Part shown: one piece after another, positions 1 through 8,251 of the stretch
Position numbering within the stretch: the stretch's first letter is position 1
How the letters are laid out: the number at the start of each line of letters is the position of its first letter
Assembly (NCBI GenBank): GCA_020637895.1
Contig: JACKJP010000002.1
Location: forward strand, 930,001-994,000
Direction of reading: 5' to 3'
DNA from: Rhodobiaceae bacterium
GTDB lineage: Bacteria; Pseudomonadota; Alphaproteobacteria; Rhizobiales; Tepidamorphaceae
Length of the DNA stretch: 64,000 nucleotides
Notes under the pieces: model-generated
What the model was told of the DNA's origin: nothing
What the model saw: only the letters and a program-made list of their open reading frames with translations
Databases searched by the model: none
Made by a program: the position numbers and the translations under genes

Positions 1-772
1 TGCCGCTCGGAATGACGCGTCCATAGTCGGGAAAGGTCCCGTCGATCAGCTTGGAGGTCAGTACGACCTGACCGATCGTGAAGCGGATCTTGGTTGCGGA
101 AAGCTCGATGTCGACAATGGCGTCCGGCGTTTCCAGCAGACGCTGCAATTCCTGGACGGTCTTGCGCGGCACGATGATCCCCGGCATCCCGCTGATCCCC
201 TCAGGCGCCTCCGTCTCGAGCCGCGCGAGGCGATGGCCGTCGGTTGCAACGGCGCGCAGGACCGGCTTGCCGTCCGAATCGGTCGCATGCAGGTAGATGC
301 CATTGAGGTAATAGCGGGTCTCTTCCTGGGAAATCGCGAACTGGGTCTTGTCGAGCAGGCGCTTGAGGACCGCGGACGATATGGTGAAGGCATGCGTCAT
401 CTCGCCGGCCGTCAGGTCGGGGAAATCGGTGGCAGGGAGAACCTGCAGCATGAAGCGCGCGCGGCCGGAACGGACGATCAGCGAACTGTCGTCGGCGCCG
501 CTCTCGAGCACGATCTGCGCGCCATCCGGCAGCTTGCGGACGAGATCGTAGAATACATGGGCCGGCACGGTCGTCGCACCTTCGCTCGCGACATCGGCCG
601 CCAGCGTCTCGACGATCTCGATATCGAGGTCCGTCGCCTTCAGCTTCAGGCGGCCATCGGCGCCATCGATCAGGATGTTGGACAGTATCGGTATCGTGTT
701 GCGGCGCTCGACCACCCGATGAACATGGGTCAGCGACTTGACGAGTTCGCTGCGTTCAACCGTAACACGCAT
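1..772 (-). CDS. dnaN: DNA polymerase III subunit beta (sliding clamp), 3' end outside window
   Basis: Processivity clamp of the replicative polymerase; the dimer encircles DNA and tethers Pol III and other partners. The visible 257 residues begin MRVTVERSEL and run through the first two of the three clamp domains, with family stretches such as RARFMLQVLPATDFPDL and the linker-side TDGHRLAR. The family is about 370 residues, so roughly the last 115 residues lie beyond the left edge. The ATG at 772 has a short AGGAC-like ribosome site upstream. It lies directly downstream of dnaA on the same strand, the usual dnaA-dnaN order. Nothing looks broken in the part seen. Confidence 0.96.
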   Translation of the reverse strand, partial: MRVTVERSELVKSLTHVHRVVERRNTIPILSNILIDGADGRLKLKATDLDIEIVETLAADVASEGATTVPAHVFYDLVRKLPDGAQIVLESGADDSSLIVRSGRARFMLQVLPATDFPDLTAGEMTHAFTISSAVLKRLLDKTQFAISQEETRYYLNGIYLHATDSDGKPVLRAVATDGHRLARLETEAPEGISGMPGIIVPRKTVQELQRLLETPDAIVDIELSATKIRFTIGQVVLTSKLIDGTFPDYGRVIPSG

Positions 773-909
773 CGCAATTGTCCTGATCTTACAACGAATG
801 AAAGTTCCCCGCCGCCGCGCGGCAGGCCCGCCTGCGGACGGACGGACAGCGACCTTGCCCACAAAGGCGCGAAGTTGCAAGCCGAAGGGCGCTACGAATA
901 GGGGATTTT

Positions 910-946
910 GGGGCCTGAAAGCGGCATTTGCAGCCGTTCAGGCCCC
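910..946. other. large hairpin between dnaA and dnaN
   Basis: Perfect 10-base inverted arms (910-919 and 937-946, GGGGCCTGAA / TTCAGGCCCC) enclose a second 4-bp stem (922-925 with 933-936). No T-run follows on either strand, so it does not look like a simple intrinsic terminator. It sits 27 bases beyond the dnaA stop and 138 bases before the dnaN start. It could be a processing, stability or partial-attenuation element that separates dnaA and dnaN expression; that role is inference. Confidence 0.6.
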
Positions 947-972
947 GAAGGCGTGAAATGTGAACTTCCGGC

Positions 973-2493
973 CTAGTCTTCCAGGTCCTGAATGAGACGC
1001 CGGAGCTCGGAAACCTCGCGGGCGAGATCGTCGCTCTGGGCGATCAGTCCCTCGATCTTGCGGACCGCATGAAGCACCGTCGTGTGGTCCCTGTTGCCGA
1101 ACCGCTTGCCGATTTCCGGCAGCGAACGCAACGTCATCTGCTTGGCCAGATACATGGCGATCTGACGGGGACGGACGACAGCCTGGGTCCGGCGCGAGGA
1201 AATGAGATCCTGGCGGCTGAGGCGGAAATGCTGGGCGACGGCACGCTGGATATTCTCGATGCGCACCTGAGGCCGTTCGCGCTGGATGACGATGTCGCGG
1301 ATGGCGCGCTCGGCATAGGCAAGCGTGACCGGCTCTCCGGAAAAGCGCGCGAATGCCGCAAGCCGGTTGAGCGAACCCTCAAGATCGCGGCCATCGCCGG
1401 TCACATGGGCAGCGATGTAGTCGATCACGTCGTCGCCGATCACGAAGGTCGGGTCATCGCGGCCGAGTTCGGCAAGCCTGCGATTGAGGATCTCGCGCCG
1501 CATCGACGGATCGAGCGGGCCGATTTCGCAGACGAGACCGCCAGCGAGCCTTGAGCGCATGCGCTCATCGAGCTCGGTCAGTTCGCCGGGCGGACGATCG
1601 GCGACGACGACAACCTGCCGGCCGCTCTCGATCAGCGCATTCACCGTGTGGCAGAATTCGCGCTGCGTCGCCTTGCCGGCCATGAACTGGATATCGTCGA
1701 TCAGCAGAAGGTCGATCTCACGAAGGCGCTCCTTGAAGGCGATGGCCCCATCGGAACGGATCGCATTGACGAACCGGAAGACAAATTCCTGGGCTGACAG
1801 ATGAAGAATGCGGCGGCCGCCCGGCTTCTCGCTCGCTTCCCAGCCGATGGCATGAAGAATGTGCGTCTTGCCGCGCCCGACGCCGCCGTGAATGAACAGC
1901 GGATTGTAGGCGATACGATCACCGGCGAGCGCAGAGGCGATCTGCCGCGCAGCAGCCACCGCGATCGAATTCCCGCGTCCGACAGCCAGCGCCTCGAAAC
2001 GATGGCGGGCGTCGAACGCCGCTCCCTCGACACCGGCCGGAACATTACGCGGCTGCATGGCAATGCCGGCGCGCGGCAGGACCGGACGGGCCGGCTGCGG
2101 CACCGCTGGCTTTGCCAGGACGCGCTTTTCCACCGGACGGACACGCAGGTCGACGCGTTCGACGCGCAGCGGCTCTTCCTGCCACAGAGCGACGATGCGG
2201 GCGAGATAATTGGCCCGGATCCAGCTCTTCAGGAAAGAGGTCGGCACCGAAAGGGTGACGGTGGCGCCGTCATAGGTATCGAGACGCATGCGCCCGAACC
2301 AGCTGGAGAAGATATCTTCACCAAGCTCCGTGCGCAGCCGCTTAAGGATGCGTTCCCAGGCATCGCCCGGGAGCTTCGTGCCGCCCGTCGTCTCGGCCTG
2401 CGTACCTGTGACGCTCACCTCGACATCCGTGCCGACAACCCTGTCCATGCCGATCGATTCCATTTTGTTCTGGCCCCACAATTCCGTTTTCAT
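973..2493 (-). CDS. dnaA: chromosomal replication initiator protein DnaA
   Basis: AAA+ initiator that binds DnaA boxes and opens oriC. From the ATG at 2493 it is 506 residues. It has an N-terminal DnaA domain (WERILKRLRTELGEDIFSSWF), a variable linker, an AAA+ domain with Walker A GGVGRGKTH near residue 205 and Walker B LLLIDDIQF near 265, and a C-terminal DNA-binding domain with the box-recognition signature NRDHTTVLHA near 465. The start is uncertain: the frame is open upstream to a TTG at 2544 that abuts the rhodanese stop, and ATGs at 2463 and 2448 are also possible. I chose the first ATG; none has a strong ribosome site. Followed on the same strand by dnaN. Confidence 0.95.
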   Translation of the reverse strand: MKTELWGQNKMESIGMDRVVGTDVEVSVTGTQAETTGGTKLPGDAWERILKRLRTELGEDIFSSWFGRMRLDTYDGATVTLSVPTSFLKSWIRANYLARIVALWQEEPLRVERVDLRVRPVEKRVLAKPAVPQPARPVLPRAGIAMQPRNVPAGVEGAAFDARHRFEALAVGRGNSIAVAAARQIASALAGDRIAYNPLFIHGGVGRGKTHILHAIGWEASEKPGGRRILHLSAQEFVFRFVNAIRSDGAIAFKERLREIDLLLIDDIQFMAGKATQREFCHTVNALIESGRQVVVVADRPPGELTELDERMRSRLAGGLVCEIGPLDPSMRREILNRRLAELGRDDPTFVIGDDVIDYIAAHVTGDGRDLEGSLNRLAAFARFSGEPVTLAYAERAIRDIVIQRERPQVRIENIQRAVAQHFRLSRQDLISSRRTQAVVRPRQIAMYLAKQMTLRSLPEIGKRFGNRDHTTVLHAVRKIEGLIAQSDDLAREVSELRRLIQDLED

Positions 2494-2544
2494 GTTTCGC
2501 CGCGCCGGCTTTGGCGCCGGCTCCTTTTTGTTCAGCGCCGGCAA

Positions 2545-2976
2545 TCAGCCCTGCCGCCAGGGCAAACCGCGCTTCTTCCAGCCGTTCCTGTTTCCACGAT
2601 GGCCTTCGCCATCGGCATCGCCTTCAAAACCCTCACTCACGTTGAAGCACTTACCGTAGCCCTGCGCCGTCATCGCAATCGCCGCGTTGCGACTGCGGAC
2701 GCCGGACCGGCAAAGGAACAGCAGCTTTGCATCAGGTGCCACGCCCAGCTCTTCCAGCCGTTGCTTCATGGCCTGCGCAAAATCCGGATCGGGCACCATG
2801 CCGGGAAACTTCGCCCACTCGACCAGAACGAGTTCGCGTTCCAGCGTCGAAAGATCGGGAAGGCCGACAAAGTGCCATTCGGCCTGACTGCGTACGTCGA
2901 TCAGAACAGCCCCGGGATCGGATTGCAGCACGCTGAATGCTTCTTCCGGATCGATGTCGCCCTGATAGCCGCTCAT
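2545..2976 (-). CDS. rhodanese-like domain protein
   Basis: Single-domain rhodanese, 143 residues from the ATG at 2976, which has a GAGG ribosome site 9 bases upstream. The active-site loop is LCRSGVRS with Cys89, the persulfide-carrying residue of the family, and the entry motif VLIDVRSQAEW (about 24-34) is present. The C-terminal tail (GFEGDADGEGHRGNRNGWKKRGLPWRQ) is typical of alphaproteobacterial members. It probably carries sulfane sulfur or acts in thiol homeostasis, but the physiological acceptor is unknown. Its stop lies immediately upstream of the dnaA frame, so co-transcription with dnaA is likely. Confidence 0.9.
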   Translation of the reverse strand: MSGYQGDIDPEEAFSVLQSDPGAVLIDVRSQAEWHFVGLPDLSTLERELVLVEWAKFPGMVPDPDFAQAMKQRLEELGVAPDAKLLFLCRSGVRSRNAAIAMTAQGYGKCFNVSEGFEGDADGEGHRGNRNGWKKRGLPWRQG

Positions 2977-3560
2977 GAAGTCATGCCTCGTCAAACAATA
3001 TTGTACCGTTCGCGCGGAATGCTTCCGCACGCTCTTAGTCTTCTCATTTTAGCGCTTAACGAACCAAAAGACCCGTAAGCCGGGTTCTCTTACTGACTAT
3101 CGATGGGCCGACCTAATATTCTTCATTTCTCAAAGTCCCCCAGAAATTTAGACACAAGTTGCCCGTTGCGAGAAATCACCCGCTTTTTACTTGTGACGCT
3201 TCACGAAATATTCAGGTGTCTCCCTGAACGGTTTTGAACATAGCCAAGCCGATCAGCCGAGGCAACGGCGTCTGGATGACGAGCGGGTGACGAAAGGGTG
3301 ACGCGGCAGGGGAGTCGGCGAGGGGTCCTCTCAACTGTCAAAACTAAGACGTTGAGGAATCGCCTTGATTCAATTCCGCTGCCAAAAATGCCACATCGCC
3401 GGACGGGTTGAAAAAAATTTTTCCGACTTTTTCGCTTGACATGCACCGGGGCTGGAAAGCGCCCGACCGGCCCCTCGTCATAGGGCTAAAGCATTGATTC
3501 AGGCCGGAATCCGCTGAGCATTTCCAAACGCCGTAGAAAGTCGCAAAACGCCTTTAAAAT
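2977..3560. other. gene-free stretch upstream of the rhodanese and dnaA
   Basis: About 600 bases between the rhodanese start and the rpsT terminator, with no credible gene. It is more AT-rich than its surroundings, especially 3405-3440 (long A and T runs followed by TTGACA on the plus strand). I see a 6-bp inverted repeat TTCAGG-N6-CCTGAA at 3211-3228 and a short hairpin ACCCG-N5-CGGGT at 3071-3085 followed on the minus strand by CTTTT. No exact DnaA box (TTATCCACA) was found. It probably holds the promoter and a long leader for rhodanese-dnaA; an sRNA is possible but not shown. Confidence 0.5.
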
Positions 3561-3598
3561 GGGCAAAAAACAAAAGCCCGGCTGAGACAGCCGGGCTT
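3561..3598 (-). terminator. rho-independent terminator of rpsT
   Basis: Perfect 10-bp stem AAGCCCGGCT / AGCCGGGCTT (3574-3583 with 3589-3598), five-base loop, then a T-rich tract on the minus strand (TTGTTTTTTG). It begins 28 bases downstream of the rpsT stop, so it ends the rpsT transcript and insulates it from the dnaA region. Confidence 0.92.
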
Positions 3599-3625
3599 CG
3601 CAAAAACGTCACCTGTTCGTCACGC

Positions 3626-3892
3626 TCAGGCAGGCAGCGCCTTTACGCGCGCCGACAGGCGGGAAACCTTACGAGAGGCGGTAGAGCGATGAATGATGCC
3701 CTTCTGCGCCGCACGCATGATCACGGGTTCAGCGGCACGAAGGGCCGCTTCGGCGGCAGAACGTTCGCCGGACGCGAGCGCCTCTTCGACCTTGCGGATG
3801 AAACCGCGCATACGGCTGCGGCGCGCCTTGTTGACCTCGGTACGGGCCGCGATCTTGCGGACCATCTTTTTGGCCGATGACGTATTCGGCAT
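3626..3892 (-). CDS. rpsT: 30S ribosomal protein S20
   Basis: Small basic primary 16S rRNA-binding protein of the 30S subunit, 88 residues, normal for the family. It begins MPNTSSAKKMVRKIAAR and is rich in Lys, Arg and Ala with the expected helical pattern. The start at 3892 has an AAAGGGC ribosome site. It has its own promoter (3999-4027) and its own terminator (3561-3598), so it is a monocistronic unit between the fatty-acid/DNA-repair genes and the dnaA block. Confidence 0.97.
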   Translation of the reverse strand: MPNTSSAKKMVRKIAARTEVNKARRSRMRGFIRKVEEALASGERSAAEAALRAAEPVIMRAAQKGIIHRSTASRKVSRLSARVKALPA

Positions 3893-3998
3893 GGTGGTAC
3901 TGCCCTTTTAAAATTCTGGTTGCGGGCGCCGGGGCGACGAGCCGTACGGCGACAAAATCAAGCGGCGGGCGCATCGGCACCCGCCACATTTGACGCCG

Positions 3999-4027
3999 GG
4001 TATAATTCGGGCGGTCGCTTTCGTCAA
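3999..4027 (-). promoter_or_regulatory. sigma70-type promoter of rpsT
   Basis: On the minus strand, TTGACG (4022-4027), a 17-base spacer, then TATACC (3999-4004): a near-consensus housekeeping promoter. The predicted start point near 3992 gives a leader of about 100 bases before the rpsT ATG at 3892. The -35 lies about 40 bases beyond the stop of the upstream enoyl-CoA hydratase gene. Confidence 0.7.
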
Positions 4028-4066
4028 CAATCCTTCGCGCGGGCGCGCGGGAACTGTGGCCGGACC

Positions 4067-4840
4067 CTAGCGATTGCGGAATCGCGGGCTGCGCTTTTCG
4101 ACGAAGGCTTCCATGCCTTCCTTCTGGTCTTCCGTTGCAAACATGGCAAAGAAGACGCGCCGCTCGAAGCGTATGCCCTCGGCCAGTGTCGTCTCATAGG
4201 AGCGATTGATCGTCTCCTTGGTCATGGCGACGGCGGTCTGCGACATGCCGGCGATCTTCTCGGCTGCCTTGATCGCCTCGTCCAGAAGTTCGCCTGCCGG
4301 GATGACCCGGCTGACGAGACCGGAGCGTTCCGCTTCCGCCGCATCCATCATCCGGCCGGTCAGGCACATTTCCATCGCCTTCGACTTGCCGATGAAGCGG
4401 GTCAAACGCTGCGTGCCGCCGATTCCTGGCATGACGCCGAGCTGAATCTCGGGCTGGCCAAACTTGGCCGTATCGGCAGCGAGGATGAAGTCGCACATCA
4501 TCGCCAGCTCGCAGCCACCACCGAGCGCATAGCCGGCGACTGCCGCGATGATGGGCTTCGGATGGGCGGCAATCCTGTCAAATCCGCCGAAAAGATCACC
4601 CTTGTAGACATCCATATAGGATTTGGACTGCATCATCTTGATGTCGGCACCGGCCGCGAACGCCTTCTCGCTACCGGTCAGCACCGTGCAACCGATCTCC
4701 TCATCCACCTCGATGTCGGCAAAGGCGGCAACCAGTTCTGCTGTCAGTTCGTCATTCAGCGCGTTCAATGCCTTGGGGCGATTGAGCGTCACGATTGCGA
4801 TGCCGCCGCGCTTTTCGACGGTGATGGTTTCATAGGCCAT
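4067..4840 (-). CDS. enoyl-CoA hydratase (crotonase family)
   Basis: Hydrates 2-trans-enoyl-CoA in beta-oxidation. 257 residues, the standard length for a mono-functional short-chain crotonase. The oxyanion-hole segments are AFAAGADIKMM (near 60-70) and GYALGGGCELAM (103-113); the two catalytic glutamates correspond to Glu111 and Glu131 (GQPEIQLGVMPG). The tail EKRSPRFRNR matches bacterial FadB1/EchA-type proteins. It stands alone between mutM and rpsT with a 42-base gap to mutM, so it may be read with it. The exact acyl-chain preference cannot be told from sequence. Confidence 0.93.
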   Translation of the reverse strand: MAYETITVEKRGGIAIVTLNRPKALNALNDELTAELVAAFADIEVDEEIGCTVLTGSEKAFAAGADIKMMQSKSYMDVYKGDLFGGFDRIAAHPKPIIAAVAGYALGGGCELAMMCDFILAADTAKFGQPEIQLGVMPGIGGTQRLTRFIGKSKAMEMCLTGRMMDAAEAERSGLVSRVIPAGELLDEAIKAAEKIAGMSQTAVAMTKETINRSYETTLAEGIRFERRVFFAMFATEDQKEGMEAFVEKRSPRFRNR

Positions 4841-4882
4841 CTGGAAAACTCCCTTTTCCGGCTTGTCTCGATCTCATCCGGA

Positions 4883-5764
4883 TCAGCGCTGACAGACGGG
4901 GCAGTGAAAACTTGCCCGGCCCGATTGCACGATCCGGCGAATGGTTCCCCCGCAGCCGGGACGCGGGCAGGATTCGCCGGCGCGATCATATACACGGAAG
5001 TCGTGCTGGAAATAGCCAAGGCTGCCATCGGCGCGCATATAGTCGCGCAGGGAAGAGCCGCCCGCCTGAATGGCATCGGCAATCGTCTCGCGGATGGCTG
5101 TCGCCAGCGCCTCGGACCGCGCCGCGGCGACCGAACCGCGGCGGGCCAGACTGGAAGCTTCCCGGCGCGGTGACAGACCGGCACGATGAAGCGCCTCGCT
5201 GACATATATATTGCCAAGGCCCGCAACGACGCGCTGATCGAGCAACGCGGCTTTCAGCGGTGTCTTTTTTCCCGCCAGGCGCGAGGCAAGCAGCCGCCCG
5301 TCCAGCGTGTTGCCGGTCGGCTCGGGTCCAAGATCCTTCAGCATGGGATGGGCGGTGAGCGCGTCAGGCCCGGCGAGCAGCATGAAACCGAAGCGGCGCG
5401 GGTCATTATAGATGACACGCACGCCGCTACCGAGCGTGAATACGACGTGGTCGTGCGCGGCCTGCCGGTCGCGGGCGAAATGAAAATCGCCGGGCAATTC
5501 CGCGCGGGTGCCATCCTCCATGCGAAACGACCCGCTCATTCCCAGATGGGCAATAACGATATTGCCGTCATCCATTGCGAGCAGAAGGAATTTGGCGCGC
5601 CTGCCGAGCGAAACGATACGGCGGCCCGCAAGCTGCTCGGCGAAGCCATCGGCAAACGGAAACCGCAGATCGGGCCGTCCCAGCGAAACATTCGCGACCA
5701 TCGCCCCTTCCATGACGGGCTGAAGGCCGCGCCGGACAGTCTCGACTTCGGGCAATTCGGGCAA
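4883..5764 (-). CDS. mutM: formamidopyrimidine-DNA glycosylase
   Basis: Base-excision repair glycosylase/AP lyase that removes 8-oxoguanine and Fapy lesions. 293 residues. The mature N-terminus PELPEVETVRRGL supplies the catalytic Pro2 and Glu3. The C-terminal zinc finger has Cys266, Cys271, Cys288 and Cys291 (CPRPGC and CPVC). The start must be the TTG at 5764, because only this codon places Pro and Glu at positions 2 and 3; no ATG is available. Divergent from ubiE, with an 80-base shared promoter region. Confidence 0.96.
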   Translation of the reverse strand: MPELPEVETVRRGLQPVMEGAMVANVSLGRPDLRFPFADGFAEQLAGRRIVSLGRRAKFLLLAMDDGNIVIAHLGMSGSFRMEDGTRAELPGDFHFARDRQAAHDHVVFTLGSGVRVIYNDPRRFGFMLLAGPDALTAHPMLKDLGPEPTGNTLDGRLLASRLAGKKTPLKAALLDQRVVAGLGNIYVSEALHRAGLSPRREASSLARRGSVAAARSEALATAIRETIADAIQAGGSSLRDYMRADGSLGYFQHDFRVYDRAGESCPRPGCGGTIRRIVQSGRASFHCPVCQR

Positions 5765-5844
5765 AGGTCTGATCCGCCGGGCAAGTTACCAAGTTCGTTC
5801 TGCAAGATAGCGCCCGGGCGACGGCTGCGCTATGGTCCGCCCGC

Positions 5845-6609
5845 ATGAACAGGAATTCTACTGACAGCGCGTCGGGCGAGACGCATTTCGGCTATTCGCA
5901 GATCCCCTACGAGGAAAAGCAGGGGCTGGTCGATGGCGTCTTCAAGCGTGTCGCCAGCCGCTACGATCTGATGAACGATCTGATGTCCGGCGGTCTGCAC
6001 CGTCTGTGGAAGGACGCGCTGATCGAAAGGCTCGCGCCGCCGCGTGCGCGGGCAGGATACAGGCTGCTCGATGTTGCGGGCGGCACGGGCGATATCGTGC
6101 TGCGTTTCCTCAAGACGACGCAAGCGGGCGAGGCGGTTCTCTGCGACATCAATCCGGCCATGGTCGAAGCCGGGCGCGATCGCTTCGCAGGAGAGAGCCG
6201 CGTGCGCTTTTCCATCGGCAATGCCGAGAGCCTGCCATTCCCGGACCGGCATTTCGACGCCTATACGATCGCCTTCGGGATTCGCAACGTGCCGCGCCTC
6301 GACCTTGCCCTTTCGGAGGCCTTCAGGGTGCTGAAGCCGGGCGGACACTTCCTGTGCCTTGAATTCTCTCAGGTCGAAGTGCCGGGCCTCGACCGTCTCT
6401 ATGACGCCTTTTCCTTCAATATCATTCCGGCGCTCGGCAAGGCCGTCGCGGGCGACCGGGAATCCTATCAGTATCTTGTGGAATCGATCCGCCGCTTCCC
6501 CGATCAGGCAAGCTTTGCCCGCAAGATCGCGGCTGCCGGATTTGAACGCGTCGATTATCGCAATCTCACCGGCGGGATCGCGGCGATCCATTCCGGCTGG
6601 CGGATTTAG
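5845..6609 (+). CDS. ubiE: bifunctional demethylmenaquinone / 2-methoxy-6-polyprenyl-benzoquinol C-methyltransferase
   Basis: SAM-dependent C-methyltransferase of ubiquinone biosynthesis. 254 residues with the family N-terminal block FKRVASRYDLMNDLMSGGLHRLWK, SAM-binding motif I LLDVAGGTGDI (about 73-83) and the late motif LKPGGHFLCLEFS. It starts a plus-strand run ubiE-ubiB-coaBC-dut with short gaps. In an organism that uses ubiquinone only, the menaquinone activity would be latent. Confidence 0.97.
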   Translation: MNRNSTDSASGETHFGYSQIPYEEKQGLVDGVFKRVASRYDLMNDLMSGGLHRLWKDALIERLAPPRARAGYRLLDVAGGTGDIVLRFLKTTQAGEAVLCDINPAMVEAGRDRFAGESRVRFSIGNAESLPFPDRHFDAYTIAFGIRNVPRLDLALSEAFRVLKPGGHFLCLEFSQVEVPGLDRLYDAFSFNIIPALGKAVAGDRESYQYLVESIRRFPDQASFARKIAAAGFERVDYRNLTGGIAAIHSGWRI

Positions 6610-6616
6610 CAAAGCG

Positions 6617-8173
6617 ATGGCACGTCCCGGCGCTTACTTGCGGTTGATCGCTGCCGGCTGGACGCTTACACGCGCCGGGCTGTTCGAACTTGTCATTCGC
6701 ACCGCGCCGGACGCACCGCCACTGCCGATCAGGCTGCTGCGCTTTCTGGGGCCGCGCGGCAGCAGCAGCCGCATCGGCGTGAAGCTGCGCGACGCGCTGG
6801 TAAGGCTCGGACCATCCTACGTGAAGCTCGGACAGTTCCTGGCAACGCGGGCCGATGTCGTCGGCACCGAAATCGCGGAGGCCCTTTCCGGCCTGAAAGA
6901 CGAAATGGCGCCCTTCGGCAGCGCCGAAACGCATCGTATCATCCGTCAGACCACCAATCAGGCGCCGGACGAGATCTTCGCGTCCATTTCCGAACCCGTC
7001 GCGGCGGCCTCGATCGCGCAGGTCCATCGGAGCGTATTGAAGGAGACCGGCGAAACCGTCGCGCTGAAGGTTCTGAGGCCGGATGTCCGCCGACGGTTCG
7101 CGCACGACATCGAGAGTTATTTCACGGCCGCAAGGATGATCGAGCGGTGGATACCGGAGAGCCGGCGCCTGCGGCCCGTTGCCGTGGTCGAGACGCTGGA
7201 GCGCTCCATGGTCCTGGAAACGGACCTGCGGATAGAAGCGGCCGCGCTGTCTGAACTCAGGGAGAATACCGCAGGCGATCCAGGCTTCCGCGTTCCCGAC
7301 GTCAACTGGGCGTTCACGGGGCGCGACCTTCTCGTCAGCGAGTGGATCGACGGCATCAAGCTTGCCGATATCCCGGCACTGGACGCCGCCGGTTTCGACC
7401 GCCCTGCGCTGGCCCGCCAGGTGGTGCAAAGCTTCCTGCGTCAGGCCATTCGCGACGGATTCTTCCATGCCGACATGCATGAGGGCAATCTGTTCGTCGA
7501 TGCCGCGGGCAGGATCGTCGCGGTCGATTGCGGCATCATGGGGCGGATCGGCAAGGGCGAACAGCGGTTCCTTGCCGAAATTCTCTACGGCTTCATCAGG
7601 CGCGACTATGCGCGGATCGCTGAAGTTCATTTCGAGGCCGGCTATGTGCCTGCGACGCACAATGTTGCCGATTTCGCGCAGGCTCTGCGGGCCATCGGCG
7701 AGCCCATCCACGGCATCAGCGCCCGCGACATCTCGATGGCCAGACTGCTTGGGCTGCTGTTCGAGATCACCGACCTTTTCGACATGCAGACGCGAACCGA
7801 ACTCGTGCTTCTGCAGAAGACGATGGTCGTCGTCGAAGGCGTCGCGCGGCGGCTCGATGCCGATTTCGACATGTGGAAGACCGCGGAGCCGGTGGTCGGC
7901 GAGTGGATTACCCGAAATCTCGGGCCGGTCGGCAAGGTTGGCGATGTGGTTGAAGGCGGCGGGGAAATCGGCCGGTTTCTCGCCCGTGTGCCCGGCCTTC
8001 TCACGCGCGCCGATCATCTCGCCCGCTCGCTGACCGAACAGTCCGAGAAAGGCTGGCGACTTGACGAGGAGACGGTGAAGGCGATCGCCCGCGCCGAAAG
8101 CCGCTACAACCGGTCAGGCCGGATCGCTCTGTGGGTGATCGCGATCCTGCTGGCCATCCTCGTCCTGACTTGA
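6617..8173 (+). CDS. ubiB: UbiB-family ubiquinone biosynthesis kinase-like protein
   Basis: Membrane-associated atypical kinase/ATPase needed for ubiquinone synthesis. 518 residues from the ATG at 6617, 8 bases after the ubiE stop. Visible family motifs are the KxGQ segment YVKLGQFLATRADVVG (near 60-75), the Ala-rich loop VAAASIAQVHR, the catalytic-like FHADMHEGNLFV and the metal-binding AVDCGIMGRIG. A C-terminal hydrophobic helix (IALWVIAILLAILVL) anchors it to the inner membrane. Next to ubiE, its pathway partner. Confidence 0.95.
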   Translation: MARPGAYLRLIAAGWTLTRAGLFELVIRTAPDAPPLPIRLLRFLGPRGSSSRIGVKLRDALVRLGPSYVKLGQFLATRADVVGTEIAEALSGLKDEMAPFGSAETHRIIRQTTNQAPDEIFASISEPVAAASIAQVHRSVLKETGETVALKVLRPDVRRRFAHDIESYFTAARMIERWIPESRRLRPVAVVETLERSMVLETDLRIEAAALSELRENTAGDPGFRVPDVNWAFTGRDLLVSEWIDGIKLADIPALDAAGFDRPALARQVVQSFLRQAIRDGFFHADMHEGNLFVDAAGRIVAVDCGIMGRIGKGEQRFLAEILYGFIRRDYARIAEVHFEAGYVPATHNVADFAQALRAIGEPIHGISARDISMARLLGLLFEITDLFDMQTRTELVLLQKTMVVVEGVARRLDADFDMWKTAEPVVGEWITRNLGPVGKVGDVVEGGGEIGRFLARVPGLLTRADHLARSLTEQSEKGWRLDEETVKAIARAESRYNRSGRIALWVIAILLAILVLT

Positions 8174-8251
8174 GGCAACTATGCAGGCGCGGCGGATACA
8201 GCTAGTTTTTGGGGACACAGGCGGCGCATATTGCGTGGGGTTCGGATTGTG

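Noticed and set aside
3076..3087. GAACCCGGCTTA on the minus strand, like the conserved 3' end of RNase P RNA
   Set aside because: The other hallmark blocks of RNase P RNA (for example the GAGGAAAGTCCGGGC region) are missing in the upstream 400 bases, so this is a chance match or a small hairpin.
3201..3446. 81-residue minus-strand open frame in the gap before dnaA
   Set aside because: Arg/Ser-rich translation with no recognisable domain, no convincing ribosome site, and it covers the AT-rich tracts that look regulatory.
6566..8017. 483-codon minus-strand open frame
   Set aside because: Antisense shadow of ubiB.
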